Assembly (NCBI GenBank): GCA_023129575.1
Contig: JAGMBS010000005.1
Location: forward strand, 1 to 51,395
DNA: 51,395 nt
Direction: 5' to 3'
From: Minisyncoccota bacterium
GTDB lineage: Bacteria; Patescibacteriota; Minisyncoccia; Phycocordibacterales; UBA12079
Shown here: positions 15,678 to 22,807 of the stretch, piece by piece
Position numbering within the stretch: the stretch's first letter is position 1
Layout: the number at the start of each line of letters is the position of its first letter
Notes under the pieces: model-generated
The model's database searches: none
Told to the model about the DNA's origin: nothing
Seen by the model: only the letters and a program-made list of their open reading frames with translations
Program-made: the position numbers and the translations under genes

Positions 15678-15829
15678 GAGGTCCGACCTCTGAGTTTTTG
15701 CTAAGGTGTAAACTCTATTCACTATTCGGTGAAGTCCGACTTCTGAACCGTCGCTATTGTTTATACTCTACTCACCATTCATAATTTTATCACTTCCGAA
15801 GTCGGACTTCTTTTTCAAGGTCGGACCTC
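15678..15829. repeat. Nested GTCCGAC/GTCGGAC palindromes
   Basis: Four 11-13 bp palindromes: GAGGTCCGACCTC (15678-15690), GAAGTCCGACTTC (15731-15743), GAAGTCGGACTTC (15798-15810) and AGGTCGGACCT (15818-15828). The centre base orients each; outer and inner pairs are inverted copies, so the whole is a nested inverted repeat. It is just downstream of cca on the opposite strand. Confidence 0.8.
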
Positions 15830-15874
15830 TTATTGTTTGTTTCGAGTTTGTCTTAGCGTTGTGCTTTCGTTTTT

Positions 15875-17374
15875 TTATTTCACCCAATGTCTTGCGCGGA
15901 TGGCTTTAATTTCTTTTTCCTCCTCTCTTTCCTTTTTCTCTTTTCCTTTTTCTCCCAACGCTTTTAATTCGTTTTCAGGCAGTTTTATCAATTCTTGCGC
16001 CCTTTTTTCCAGATATTTAGTTGTGTTTAAGGCGGGATCATCCAAAACATCCTCCAATAAAGCGTTCAAAACAAAACCTATTTTAGGTCCGGGTGTTTCA
16101 CCTGAAACATCCATCAGCCGTTTCCCGTCTATTTTAAGCATTTTAACGGAAACGGGCGCTTTCATCGCTTCCTCTATCATAGCCATATATTTTCTTAATC
16201 TATAAGGTTTTTCTTTAGGCCGTCCCATCCCGATTCGGTCGCAAGTTCGCAATTTCATCAAATCCCAAACATTTTCCGGTCCAACATTGCAAATAATCCG
16301 TCTCACGGCCGAAAGGGTGATTTTATCTATATCTGAGAAAAACAAATGATTTCTGACTAATTTTGTTACGATTTCAATCGTTTGTTTTGGAAACCTTAAG
16401 CGCTCCAAGATTTCACGTGAAACACGCTTGCCCACAACATCATGACCGTAAAAAGTCCATTCCTTCTTTTCTTTATGCCATCTTTTGGTGTGCGGTTTGG
16501 CAATATCGTGTAATAAGGATGCTAATCGTATGTGCAAAGGGAAATTTTTATCAGCGGAATGTTGCAAAGTTCGTAAATTATGTTCCCAAATAGTGTAAAT
16601 ATGGGCTCCTTTCTGTTTTTCTCCCATTCCTTTTTCTAATTCGGGGATAATGTATTTTAAAAGCCCTAATTTTTGGGTTAAAATAAGGCCATCCATTGGC
16701 GCATCCGTCATTAAAATTTTGATAAACTCGTCTCTGATTCGCTCTTGCGAGATATTTTTCAGGTTTTTGGCTTGTTTTACAATCGCTTTTTCCGTCTCGT
16801 TGTCAATTGTGAAACTCAATTCAGTTGCCAAACGGACGGCTCGAAGCAGCCGCAAGGCGTCCTCGCTAAAACGATCTTCCGGGTTTCCAACAGCGCGAAT
16901 AATTTTGTCTTTTAGATCTTTTTGCCCGTTATATAAATCAACCAAAGTTTCACCTGAAACGCTATAAGCCATCGCGTTGATGGTAAAATCTCGTCTTTTC
17001 AAATCGTCTTCTAATTTATCGCTAAAAACAACGGCATCCGGGTGGCGGCTGTCAGAATACTTGCTTTCAAGACGATAAGGTGTTATTTCAATCGTTTTAA
17101 GCGTTTCGTCTAATGTTTCACCTGAAACACCTTTCGTTGTTTCAGGTGAAACAACCCCGACTGTTCCGTACTCATTTTCGTAAAATGTATGCTCAAAAAG
17201 TTCTAAAATATTCTCCGGCTTGGCGTTGGTAGTAATATCCCAATCTTTCGGTTTTCTGTCCGACAATAAATCACGAACGCACCCGCCCACCAAATACGCC
17301 TCAAACCCGGCTTTTTCCAAAGTTTGTGTTACACGCGAAACCTCTTTTGGTATTTTTAATTTAATGTTTTTCAT
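15875..17374 (-). CDS. cca: CCA-adding tRNA nucleotidyltransferase with HD domain
   Basis: 499 residues. It adds or repairs the 3' CCA of tRNAs; none of the four tRNA genes here encodes CCA, so the enzyme is needed. The class II head has GGCVRDLL (30-37) and KDWDITT (43-49). The RNA-binding region has RRDFTINAMAY. An HD domain (LLHDIAKPHTKRW, about 287-299) follows. Insertions with the motif VSGET (83-87, 139-143, and near 425) are encoded by GTTTCANNTGAAAC palindromes. The C-terminus ends in a Lys/Glu-rich tail. An extended -10 box (TATACT, 17382-17387) ends 7 nt before the ATG. Confidence 0.95.
   Translation of the reverse strand: MKNIKLKIPKEVSRVTQTLEKAGFEAYLVGGCVRDLLSDRKPKDWDITTNAKPENILELFEHTFYENEYGTVGVVSPETTKGVSGETLDETLKTIEITPYRLESKYSDSRHPDAVVFSDKLEDDLKRRDFTINAMAYSVSGETLVDLYNGQKDLKDKIIRAVGNPEDRFSEDALRLLRAVRLATELSFTIDNETEKAIVKQAKNLKNISQERIRDEFIKILMTDAPMDGLILTQKLGLLKYIIPELEKGMGEKQKGAHIYTIWEHNLRTLQHSADKNFPLHIRLASLLHDIAKPHTKRWHKEKKEWTFYGHDVVGKRVSREILERLRFPKQTIEIVTKLVRNHLFFSDIDKITLSAVRRIICNVGPENVWDLMKLRTCDRIGMGRPKEKPYRLRKYMAMIEEAMKAPVSVKMLKIDGKRLMDVSGETPGPKIGFVLNALLEDVLDDPALNTTKYLEKRAQELIKLPENELKALGEKGKEKKEREEEKEIKAIRARHWVK
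16094..16109. other. parS-like palindrome 1 (inside cca)
   Basis: TGTTTCACCTGAAACA differs from the ParB site consensus TGTTTCACGTGAAACA at one central base. It encodes VSGET on the minus strand. Confidence 0.55.
16409..16424. other. parS-like palindrome 2 (inside cca), intact CACGTG core
   Basis: GATTTCACGTGAAACA matches the parS consensus at 14 of 16 bases and has the complete TTTCACGTGAAA core, the best ParB-site match in the window. Confidence 0.6.
16946..16961. other. parS-like palindrome 3 (inside cca)
   Basis: AGTTTCACCTGAAACG: the inner 14 bases match parS except for the central C. It encodes VSGET. Confidence 0.5.
17114..17129. other. parS-like palindrome 4 (inside cca)
   Basis: TGTTTCACCTGAAACA, one mismatch to parS. 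Together with the next site it forms a 16-bp inverted repeat with an 8-bp spacer. Confidence 0.55.
17138..17153. other. parS-like palindrome 5 (inside cca)
   Basis: TGTTTCAGGTGAAACA, the exact reverse complement of sites 1 and 4, one mismatch to parS. Confidence 0.55.
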
Positions 17375-17434
17375 ACTCCCAAGTATAGCAGATTTTTAAG
17401 ATTTTTTAATTTATTTTCCCCTTTTCTAAATTGG

Positions 17435-17462
17435 TTGCGTTTTGTTCGGTGTTTGATATACT
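17435..17462 (+). promoter_or_regulatory. Promoter for two small genes
   Basis: -35 TTGCGT (17435-17440), 16-bp spacer, -10 TATACT (17457-17462). It implies a leader of about 75 nt before the TTG start at 17542. Confidence 0.6.
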
Positions 17463-17541
17463 CGCTGTTAGTGTTTTTTGTTCTTTGTCGATAAATCATT
17501 TTTGCGTCAAAATAATAATCAACAATAAGGAGGTGATAGAA

Positions 17542-17724
17542 TTGGCAAAAAAGAAAAAGCCAAAATTCAGAAAAAAACAACTTAACCTGTTGGCAATTCA
17601 GATAAATGCTGAGAATGTTGTGCGTGAACAAATGCCGTGGTTATTAGAGCCGAAAATACCGCACGATGAGGAAGAAGATCCTTTTAGAGGCCATGCAAAA
17701 GGAAGTAGAAAATGTTCTAAATAA
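17542..17724 (+). CDS. Small basic protein with TTG start, unknown function
   Basis: 60 residues. The start is set by a near-perfect ribosome-binding site (AAGGAGGTGAT at 17527-17537) followed by TTG; the frame is open further upstream but has no comparable signal. The protein begins with a Lys-rich cluster (AKKKKPKFRKK), has a central helix and an acidic PHDEEEDPF patch, then a basic tail ending RKCSK. The basic ends suggest nucleic-acid binding, but this is conjecture. It forms a unit with the 58-residue gene 51 bp downstream and a shared terminator. Confidence 0.65.
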   Translation: MAKKKKPKFRKKQLNLLAIQINAENVVREQMPWLLEPKIPHDEEEDPFRGHAKGSRKCSK

Positions 17725-17775
17725 GGTGGACAGTTAAAAGATATTACCGAACTCGACGAAAGGGGGTGGATTGTT

Positions 17776-17952
17776 ATGAAAATCGCTCAAAAAAGAAAAC
17801 ATAGAGACAGCAAGGAGGATCGAGAAACGCAAAAACACATAATATCGCGCGCAAATTATTCATTAGCAATTCTTGGTATGGCATTCGTGAGACACGGTTC
17901 AGGACGCTTCCTATGGCTTGGTCTGCCACCACCAACAAGAAGAGTAAAATGA
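17776..17952 (+). CDS. Small basic protein, unknown function
   Basis: 58 residues from ATG 17776 to TGA 17952. AAGGGGGTGG (17759-17769) is a usable ribosome-binding site. The N-terminal half is very basic and polar (MKIAQKRKHRDSKEDRE). The second half contains a short hydrophobic segment (YSLAILGMAFV) and a Gly/Pro-rich tail ending PPPTRRVK. It could be a membrane-active or RNA-binding peptide, but I recognise no family. Support comes from the start signal, the tandem arrangement with 17542-17724 and the terminator 10 bp beyond the stop. Confidence 0.55.
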   Translation: MKIAQKRKHRDSKEDRETQKHIISRANYSLAILGMAFVRHGSGRFLWLGLPPPTRRVK

Positions 17953-17962
17953 TTTATTGTTC

Positions 17963-17996
17963 ACTCTGCTATCGTTTCGGTAGCAGAGTTTTTTTA
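17963..17996 (+). terminator. Terminator of the small-gene unit
   Basis: ACTCTGCTA (17963-17971) pairs with TAGCAGAGT (17981-17989), followed by a run of T. Confidence 0.9.
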
Positions 17997-18079
17997 TTGT
18001 TCCCAATAATTTTTGAATTTTTCCCGATTTTTTGCTATCATATTATTCGTAATTCCCGACGTTGTCGGTCGGGGCAATT

Positions 18080-18151
18080 GCCCTTGTAGTGAAATGGATA
18101 TCACAACGGTCTTCGGAACCGTTATTGCGGGTTCGAATCCTGCCGGGGGCA
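18080..18151 (+). tRNA. tRNA-Arg (anticodon TCG)
   Basis: Acceptor GCCCTTG pairs with CGGGGGC (with G-U pairs). The anticodon stem ACGGT/ACCGT holds the loop CTTCGGA, giving TCG, and the T-arm is GCGGG/CCTGC around TTCGAAT. CCA is not encoded. The last 19 bases are repeated with one mismatch at 18302-18320. Confidence 0.93.
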
Positions 18152-18320
18152 CAGACGAGCAAAGCGAGGATGTGGCCACGGCAGGATTCGAACGGAACTT
18201 TTCCGCCGTAAGGATTAAGGAAAAGCCCGTGGTTTCGGAGGAGCCGCGCGAGTATATCGTGAATTCGTGGAACGATACGAGCGTGGCGGGGGAGAAGGAA
18301 TCCTACCGGGGGCACAAGTA
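18132..18320 (+). repeat. tRNA-Arg 3' end duplication flanking a 150-bp GC-rich segment
   Basis: The end of tRNA-Arg (GAATCCTGCCGGGGGCACA) is repeated as GAATCCTACCGGGGGCACA near 18302-18320. Between them, near 18179-18192, lies GGCAGGATTCGAA, the exact reverse complement of the tRNA T-arm. The spacer is more GC-rich than its surroundings and has no convincing gene. It may be an attachment-site scar or a structured RNA. Confidence 0.6.
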
Positions 18321-18347
18321 AAATCGGCCACGCAATAGCCAACCATT

Positions 18348-18989
18348 ATGATAAAAACAAAAACACATATTCTTAAAGCGAGTGGAAAACTGCAACCTTT
18401 TATAGGTATTATCCGCCAGTCGGTTGATGAAGTTCTTGATGAAATCAGCGGAAAATTAACGCTTCCTCAAATTGATATTGTGGTGGCGGATAACCCAAAA
18501 GATACGATTTCTGAAATCGGGATCTGCGGAAATGTTTATACTCCGCATTTTGTGTTAATTAATATTGACCCTGAATTTTCGCAGATTAACAATATTCTTT
18601 CCAAAGAAATAAAAAGTACGCTGGCTCATGAATTGCATCACTGCGTCAGAATACAAGGCGTCGGATACGGGAAAACGCTCTTTGAAGCGATGGTTTCCGA
18701 GGGTTTGGCCGATCATTTTGACAGCGAAATAACGGGAGCTAAACCACGTCCTTGGAGCATTGCTCTTGACAATAAGCAGGCAAATAGATTGATGAAACTT
18801 GCTGAAAAAGAATTTTTTGCTTCAGATTATAATTATAATGACTGGTTTTTTGGCTCTGAAAAAAGACAAATACCAAAATGGACGGCGTACACGCTTGGTT
18901 TTAATATAGTCAGGGATTATATTGGGAAAACGGGAGAAACGGCCTCGGCGCTTGTTAATACAAAAGCGGAAAGATTTTATATTACTTAG
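18348..18989 (+). CDS. DUF2268-like putative zinc metalloprotease
   Basis: 213 residues, cytoplasmic (no signal peptide). The zinc motif HELHHCVR (HExxH) lies near residue 93 and is followed by an EGLADHF segment, whose Glu is a good third ligand, the layout of the DUF2268/YjaZ-type predicted proteases. The N-terminal region is a strand-rich domain (IDIVVADNPK, FVLINIDPEF) as in that family. It follows the tRNA-Arg region without a clear promoter. Its stop codon falls inside a 29-bp palindrome (18981-19009). Substrate unknown. Confidence 0.85.
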   Translation: MIKTKTHILKASGKLQPFIGIIRQSVDEVLDEISGKLTLPQIDIVVADNPKDTISEIGICGNVYTPHFVLINIDPEFSQINNILSKEIKSTLAHELHHCVRIQGVGYGKTLFEAMVSEGLADHFDSEITGAKPRPWSIALDNKQANRLMKLAEKEFFASDYNYNDWFFGSEKRQIPKWTAYTLGFNIVRDYIGKTGETASALVNTKAERFYIT

Positions 18990-19009
18990 TAGTCGGACTA
19001 CTAAGTAAT
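18981..19009. repeat. Palindrome with GTCGGAC centre overlapping a stop codon
   Basis: Perfect 14-bp arms (ATTACTTAGTAGTC and GACTACTAAGTAAT) around one G. It belongs to the same centre-conserved family as the 15678 and 47021 elements and overlaps the stop of the DUF2268-like gene. Confidence 0.88.
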
Positions 19010-19051
19010 TGGGAAAAGTTGTGATTTTTGGTAAAATTGGATTTACCAAAC

Positions 19052-19122
19052 GCGGGCATAGTTTAGTGGTAGAATGACTGCCTTCCAAGCAGTAGACGGG
19101 ATTTCGATTATCCCTGCCCGCA
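19052..19122 (+). tRNA. tRNA-Gly (anticodon TCC)
   Basis: Acceptor GCGGGCA/TGCCCGC; anticodon arm ACTGC-CTTCCAA-GCAGT gives TCC; T-arm GGGAT/ATCCC around TTCGATT. CCA is not encoded. Confidence 0.96.
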
Positions 19123-19374
19123 CAGATTTAGAGAGTAGAAAGTGGAATGTAGAAAGTAGGAGACAAAAAATATAAATTTAATGCAAATTAACAAACAAAA
19201 CATTTAAAACTGTGGATAAATCTGTGCATAACGGGCATAACTTGACCTTTAGAAAACGCGCTTTTGTCTTTTTGAAATTCATAAATTATTCAAGAAACGG
19301 CTATAAATAAGGTTTTTGTTTAAAAATAAACAAAAAGACATAAATATTTTTGCGTAATTTATTTGCTAAATAAA

Positions 19375-19815
19375 ATGGCAAAATCAGAAAAAAGAAAAAT
19401 TGGCGATATTGGAGAAAATATTGCCTGCCGTTTTCTTGAAAAGAGGGGATTCAAAATAATAGATAGGAATTATTTGAAGAAATGGGGCGAGATTGATATT
19501 GTCGCGCGGAAAAAACAGGGTCTGAAAGATAAAATTTTGAAACGGCCGACGGATAACAAAATTTATTTTGTAGAAGTTAAAACCGTTTCATGCGAAAATA
19601 TTCGAGGCGGAATTACGGCTAAAATGAGAAATTATCAGGTGGATAATAATGTGCATCCTTGGAAATTGCAAAGATTAGCGAGGGTTTTTCAAACATATTT
19701 ATTAGATAAGCGAATTTCAGACGAAACGGAGTGGCGATTTGATATTATAATTGCCTTTTTGGATATAAAGGACAAAATTTCAAGAATAAAATATCTAAAG
19801 GACATAATAATATAA
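19375..19815 (+). CDS. yraN: YraN/UPF0102-family putative endonuclease
   Basis: 146 residues from ATG 19375 (a TTG at 19363 would add four). The restriction-endonuclease-like fold is visible as GDIGENIACRFLEKRGF, GEIDIVARK and YFVEVKT, giving the E, D and ExK metal-binding residues. YraN relatives are linked to DNA processing or recombination, but their substrate is not firmly known. Between the two core strands there is a Lys-rich insert (KKQGLKDKILKRPTDNK) longer than usual. The 250-bp gap after it is AT-rich and shows no gene. Confidence 0.88.
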   Translation: MAKSEKRKIGDIGENIACRFLEKRGFKIIDRNYLKKWGEIDIVARKKQGLKDKILKRPTDNKIYFVEVKTVSCENIRGGITAKMRNYQVDNNVHPWKLQRLARVFQTYLLDKRISDETEWRFDIIIAFLDIKDKISRIKYLKDIII

Positions 19816-20066
19816 AAGACAAAATATTGGTTTTGTTTTAAATTTAAGTTTTGTTTAAGAATGGATTTTTAAAAAACTGTTTATTTTCTTTTTAATTAAT
19901 TTATAAAGAGTTTGGTTGTTACTTATTTTATGATTTAGGGTAAGACCAAAGTATTTTGTTAGAAAATTTAGCAAAGATATTTGTTTTTGAATTTAAAAAA
20001 ATTACTGGAAAAAGTGTTTATTTCTCACGGTTTATTGATTGGGCAAATTGCAATTAAGGTTATTTT

Positions 20067-20891
20067 TTAAAATCTAGTAATATCTACTGATAACCACAAA
20101 TGATCGGATTCAAAACTTCCGCTTTTTGTATTTGTTATTTTTGTATTTTTAGACACAAAAATGTGATCTAGTATTTTCATTTTAGGAAAACCCAAAATCT
20201 GACAAGTTGGGCAGGTTTTTGTTTTGTTGTTTACTGATTTTAATCCTAATATTTTAAACCTTTTTATAGAATTAATGTTTTCTTCTGTTGCATTAAAATC
20301 TCCTGCAACAATAACCTCGTTTCCTGCTTTTCTTTCTTTTTTAATTATTTCTGCGATTTCTAATATTTGTTGTTTCCAAAGATTTGGATAACAACTGCTT
20401 AGATGTAGCCCTATAATAATTATAGGTGAATTGTTTATTTTTAAACCGGCGGTTCCTCCTCCCGAACCGGCTCTATTTATTTGCGTTAAAGGTTTTATTT
20501 TAGTATCAGTAGCTTTGAGTTTAGAGGCTGCTAAAGTGCAAACAGTTGCATCATTATGATGGGCGGATTTTCCCCAAGCAAAGGAGTTAAAACCTTCTAA
20601 TTTTAGTTTTTTCTCGATTTCTTCTTTGTGAGTTTGAAAAATTAATTCATTCAAAATAATGATATTAGGATGTTGTTTTTTTATTACATTTAAAATAGTT
20701 TTTAAATTACTGTTTTTAGAAATAAATTTTAGTCGTTTGGGGTTGTCCCTAAGTTTTATATATTTTCCTATAATGGGAAGAAAAGGGAATATCCAGCCGT
20801 GAATACCAAAATGCCCGTACAAATTCCACCAAATAGAGTTCATTTTAGGTAATCCAAAAGATGTATTGGCAGTGAGTATTCTAACTCTCAT
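20067..20891 (-). CDS. Endonuclease/exonuclease/phosphatase (EEP) family protein
   Basis: 274 residues. All core motifs of the DNase I-like fold are present in order: N in the first strand (ILTAN), catalytic Glu in ILNELIF, GLHLSS, GDFNA, DHIFVS and SDHLWLSVDI. The family includes nucleases and lipid or sugar phosphatases and the sequence does not tell which. There is no signal peptide, although residues 20-45 are aromatic and hydrophobic (SIWWNLYGHFGIHGWIF). A TATTAT -10 box (20899-20904) ends 7 nt before the ATG. tRNA-Pro lies 49 bp upstream on the same strand. Confidence 0.9.
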   Translation of the reverse strand: MRVRILTANTSFGLPKMNSIWWNLYGHFGIHGWIFPFLPIIGKYIKLRDNPKRLKFISKNSNLKTILNVIKKQHPNIIILNELIFQTHKEEIEKKLKLEGFNSFAWGKSAHHNDATVCTLAASKLKATDTKIKPLTQINRAGSGGGTAGLKINNSPIIIIGLHLSSCYPNLWKQQILEIAEIIKKERKAGNEVIVAGDFNATEENINSIKRFKILGLKSVNNKTKTCPTCQILGFPKMKILDHIFVSKNTKITNTKSGSFESDHLWLSVDITRF

Positions 20892-20940
20892 TATGTTAAT
20901 AATATAATATTATTTAAAATAAAAAAGGATGTTTTTAATG

Positions 20941-21013
20941 TCGGGGTGCCGGGATTCGAACCCGGAGTCGCTCGCTCCCAAAGCGAGAATGTTAGCCGTT
21001 ACACCACACCCCG
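20941..21013 (-). tRNA. tRNA-Pro (anticodon TGG)
   Basis: Read on the minus strand: acceptor CGGGGTG/CACCCCG, anticodon loop TTTGGGA giving TGG in a CTCGC/GCGAG stem, T-arm CCGGG/CCCGG around TTCGAAT. CCA is not encoded. Confidence 0.96.
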
Positions 21014-21078
21014 TTTTTTTTGTCTCAAACAATATACCATATTTGACCCAGTTTTGGAATTGGACTTTATAATTAAAT

Positions 21079-21106
21079 ATCCTCCTATGCTAAAGCTGCG
21101 GAGGAT
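21079..21106. repeat. CCTCCGCTAAAGCTACGGAGG-like element, intergenic copy
   Basis: ATCCTCC and GGAGGAT arms surround TATGCTAAAGCTGC. The same element lies inside the coding regions of nusA (36505-36560) and the PilB-like gene (44060-44082). Confidence 0.7.
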
Positions 21107-21150
21107 TATTTTTTGATTTGACAATTAAGTTGCCAAATCAAAAAATAAAA

Positions 21151-21185
21151 AAACCGGGCTGTGTCTCAAGACAGCCCGGGTTTTG
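21151..21185 (-). terminator. Terminator of the 21196-21441 gene
   Basis: CCGGGCTGT/ACAGCCCGG stem with runs of A and T on either side. It fits the minus-strand gene that ends at 21196 and may work in both directions. Confidence 0.88.
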
Positions 21186-21195
21186 AGATTATTCA

Positions 21196-21441
21196 TTACT
21201 CAACATGAATAATTTCGTATTTTTTCGGAAGGGGTGACAGAGGCAAATTGTCTCCGTTTGCCTTTGTTACTCTAACGATAGTGTTTTGCGACATCGATTT
21301 ATAGACAATCGGTATCGTGGCCCATTTATGGGCCAACAGAATAAAAAACAATAAAAAAGTAACAAGAAAAACAAAAATTATTATAAATCCCATGGCCTTG
21401 TTTTCTTTATGGACAGTTTGCCCACAATATATTTTTTCCAT
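21196..21441 (-). CDS. Small single-pass membrane protein
   Basis: 81 residues. The ATG at 21441 is chosen because AAGGAGGG lies just upstream on the minus strand; a TTG at 21456 would include that site in the coding sequence. One strongly hydrophobic helix (about 17-40, GFIIIFVFLVTFLLFFILLA) is followed by a roughly 40-residue domain. No family recognised. A 12-bp inverted repeat (21471-21498) in the leader and a strong terminator frame it as a single-gene unit. It is one of the few genes here with a canonical ribosome-binding site. Confidence 0.72.
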   Translation of the reverse strand: MEKIYCGQTVHKENKAMGFIIIFVFLVTFLLFFILLAHKWATIPIVYKSMSQNTIVRVTKANGDNLPLSPLPKKYEIIHVE

Positions 21442-21470
21442 TTTTCCCTCCTTCAAAATTTTTTAAGTTT

Positions 21471-21498
21471 TGAATAACTCAACGGGTTGAGTTATTCA
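21471..21498. repeat. Hairpin in the leader of the small membrane-protein gene
   Basis: Perfect 12-bp arms TGAATAACTCAA and TTGAGTTATTCA with loop CGGG, about 30 bp upstream of the start codon. Confidence 0.75.
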
Positions 21499-21550
21499 GT
21501 TTTTGGTAAGAACATCTGCCCATAATGATAACATTAAAATATAATTTGTC

Positions 21551-21582
21551 AACCCTGTTAAAAAATTAGTATTTAACAGGGT
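21551..21582. repeat. AACCCTGTTAAA inverted repeat
   Basis: AACCCTGTTAAA and TTTAACAGGGT arms about 9 bp apart, in the divergent region between the small membrane-protein gene and mscS. Function unknown. Confidence 0.6.
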
Positions 21583-21678
21583 CAAGATACTAAAAATAGT
21601 GGCGCTTGTGATAGAAGGAAAGACAGTGTAAAATGAAAAAATCAAAAGTTTATTAAATAAAATTAACCAAAAATTATT

Positions 21679-22734
21679 ATGTTCAATCAATTATCGCAAG
21701 CGGACTGGAATGTCACTTTTTTAGGCAACAGCGTTTTGGATTATTTAATCGCGCTGGGGTTGTTTGCGGCCTTTTGCGTCGTTTTTCGCATTTTTCAAAA
21801 AATCATCTTGAAGCGTTTGGAAAAATTGGCGGGCAAGACCGAAACCGAGATTGACGATATTTTGATTGAAGCGGTTCGCAGTTTAACTCCGCCGTTTTAT
21901 TATTTTGTTTCTCTTTATCTTGTTTTGCCGTTTTTGGTAATTTCAGCGGGAGTTTTGGGTTTTATAAAAGGAGTGCTGGTTATTTTAATTATGTACCAAA
22001 TAATTAAATCCCTGCAAATAGTGATTGACTATATTTTTGAAAAATTGGCCGGCAAAAAAGAGGACGCGGGAACAAAATTGGCTTTTGCGTATTTGGGCAA
22101 ATTTGTAAAAATCGCGGTTTGGGTGCTGGGTATTTTATTGGTTTTGTCCAATTTGGGCGTGAATGTCAATTCACTTTTGGCGGGCTTGGGGATTGGCGGG
22201 GTCGCCTTCGCCTTTGCCTTCAAAAATATTTTAGGGGATTTATTTAGTTCCTTCGTGATATTTTTTGACAAGCCGTTTCTGCCCGGGGACTTTATTATGA
22301 TGGGGGACATAAAAGGAACAGTGCAAAAAATTGGAATTAAGACAACTCGTTTGCGCGCGCGCACGGGCGAGGAAATTATCGTGGCGAATCAGGCCCTGAC
22401 CTCGGCAAAATTATTTAATTATAAAAATATAGAAGAAAGAAAAGCCACTTTTTCGTTTGGGGTGACTTATGAAACCGCGACGGAGAAATTAAAAGAAATT
22501 CCTCAAATGGTGGCCGAGATTATTTCCGGGATGGAAAAAACGCGGTTTGAAAGGGCGCATTTTAACCGTTTTGACGATTCGGCTTTAAATTTTGATGTTC
22601 TTTATTTTATGACCGTGCGAGATTACGCGAAATATCTGGACACACAACAGGCGATAAATCTGAAAATTTTAGAAAAATTTGAGAAAGAGGGGATTGAGAT
22701 GGCTTATCCAACCAGAACTGTTTATTCTAAATAG
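21679..22734 (+). CDS. mscS: MscS-family small-conductance mechanosensitive channel
   Basis: 351 residues. Four to five hydrophobic helices occupy about 1-175. The pore-lining helix has the Gly/Ala pattern NSLLAGLGIGGVAFAFAFKN, followed by the family's LGDLFSSFVIFFDKPFLPGDFI and a cytoplasmic beta domain (KGTVQKIGIKTTRLRARTGEEIIVAN). It opens under membrane tension and releases osmolytes on osmotic downshock. It is probably monocistronic; a hairpin (22740-22762) follows the stop codon. The upstream region has a TAAAAT box with a short leader but no clear ribosome-binding site. Confidence 0.95.
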   Translation: MFNQLSQADWNVTFLGNSVLDYLIALGLFAAFCVVFRIFQKIILKRLEKLAGKTETEIDDILIEAVRSLTPPFYYFVSLYLVLPFLVISAGVLGFIKGVLVILIMYQIIKSLQIVIDYIFEKLAGKKEDAGTKLAFAYLGKFVKIAVWVLGILLVLSNLGVNVNSLLAGLGIGGVAFAFAFKNILGDLFSSFVIFFDKPFLPGDFIMMGDIKGTVQKIGIKTTRLRARTGEEIIVANQALTSAKLFNYKNIEERKATFSFGVTYETATEKLKEIPQMVAEIISGMEKTRFERAHFNRFDDSALNFDVLYFMTVRDYAKYLDTQQAINLKILEKFEKEGIEMAYPTRTVYSK

Positions 22735-22739
22735 TAGAT

Positions 22740-22762
22740 ACTTGGAGACCCATTCTCCAAGT
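22740..22762. repeat. ACTTGGAGA hairpin after mscS
   Basis: ACTTGGAGA and TCTCCAAGT arms, 5-nt loop. The arms resemble the inverted repeat upstream of pnp (13217-13273). Confidence 0.65.
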
Positions 22763-22807
22763 TCCCAAATGAATTAAGCGTAAGGATGATAAAATCAGGG
22801 AAAATTT

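Noticed and set aside
15675-15830. CRISPR array
   Set aside because: The repeats are short palindromes with uneven spacing and different arms, not direct repeats with regular spacers, and no cas gene is near.
17371-17631. Minus-strand open frame of 86 codons overlapping the small SD-led gene
   Set aside because: It overlaps the promoter, leader and start of 17542-17724, is AT-rich low-complexity and lacks its own start signal. The plus-strand reading has a promoter, ribosome-binding site and terminator.
18013-18342. Open frames crossing tRNA-Arg on both strands
   Set aside because: They run through the tRNA and its duplicated end and show no protein-like composition.
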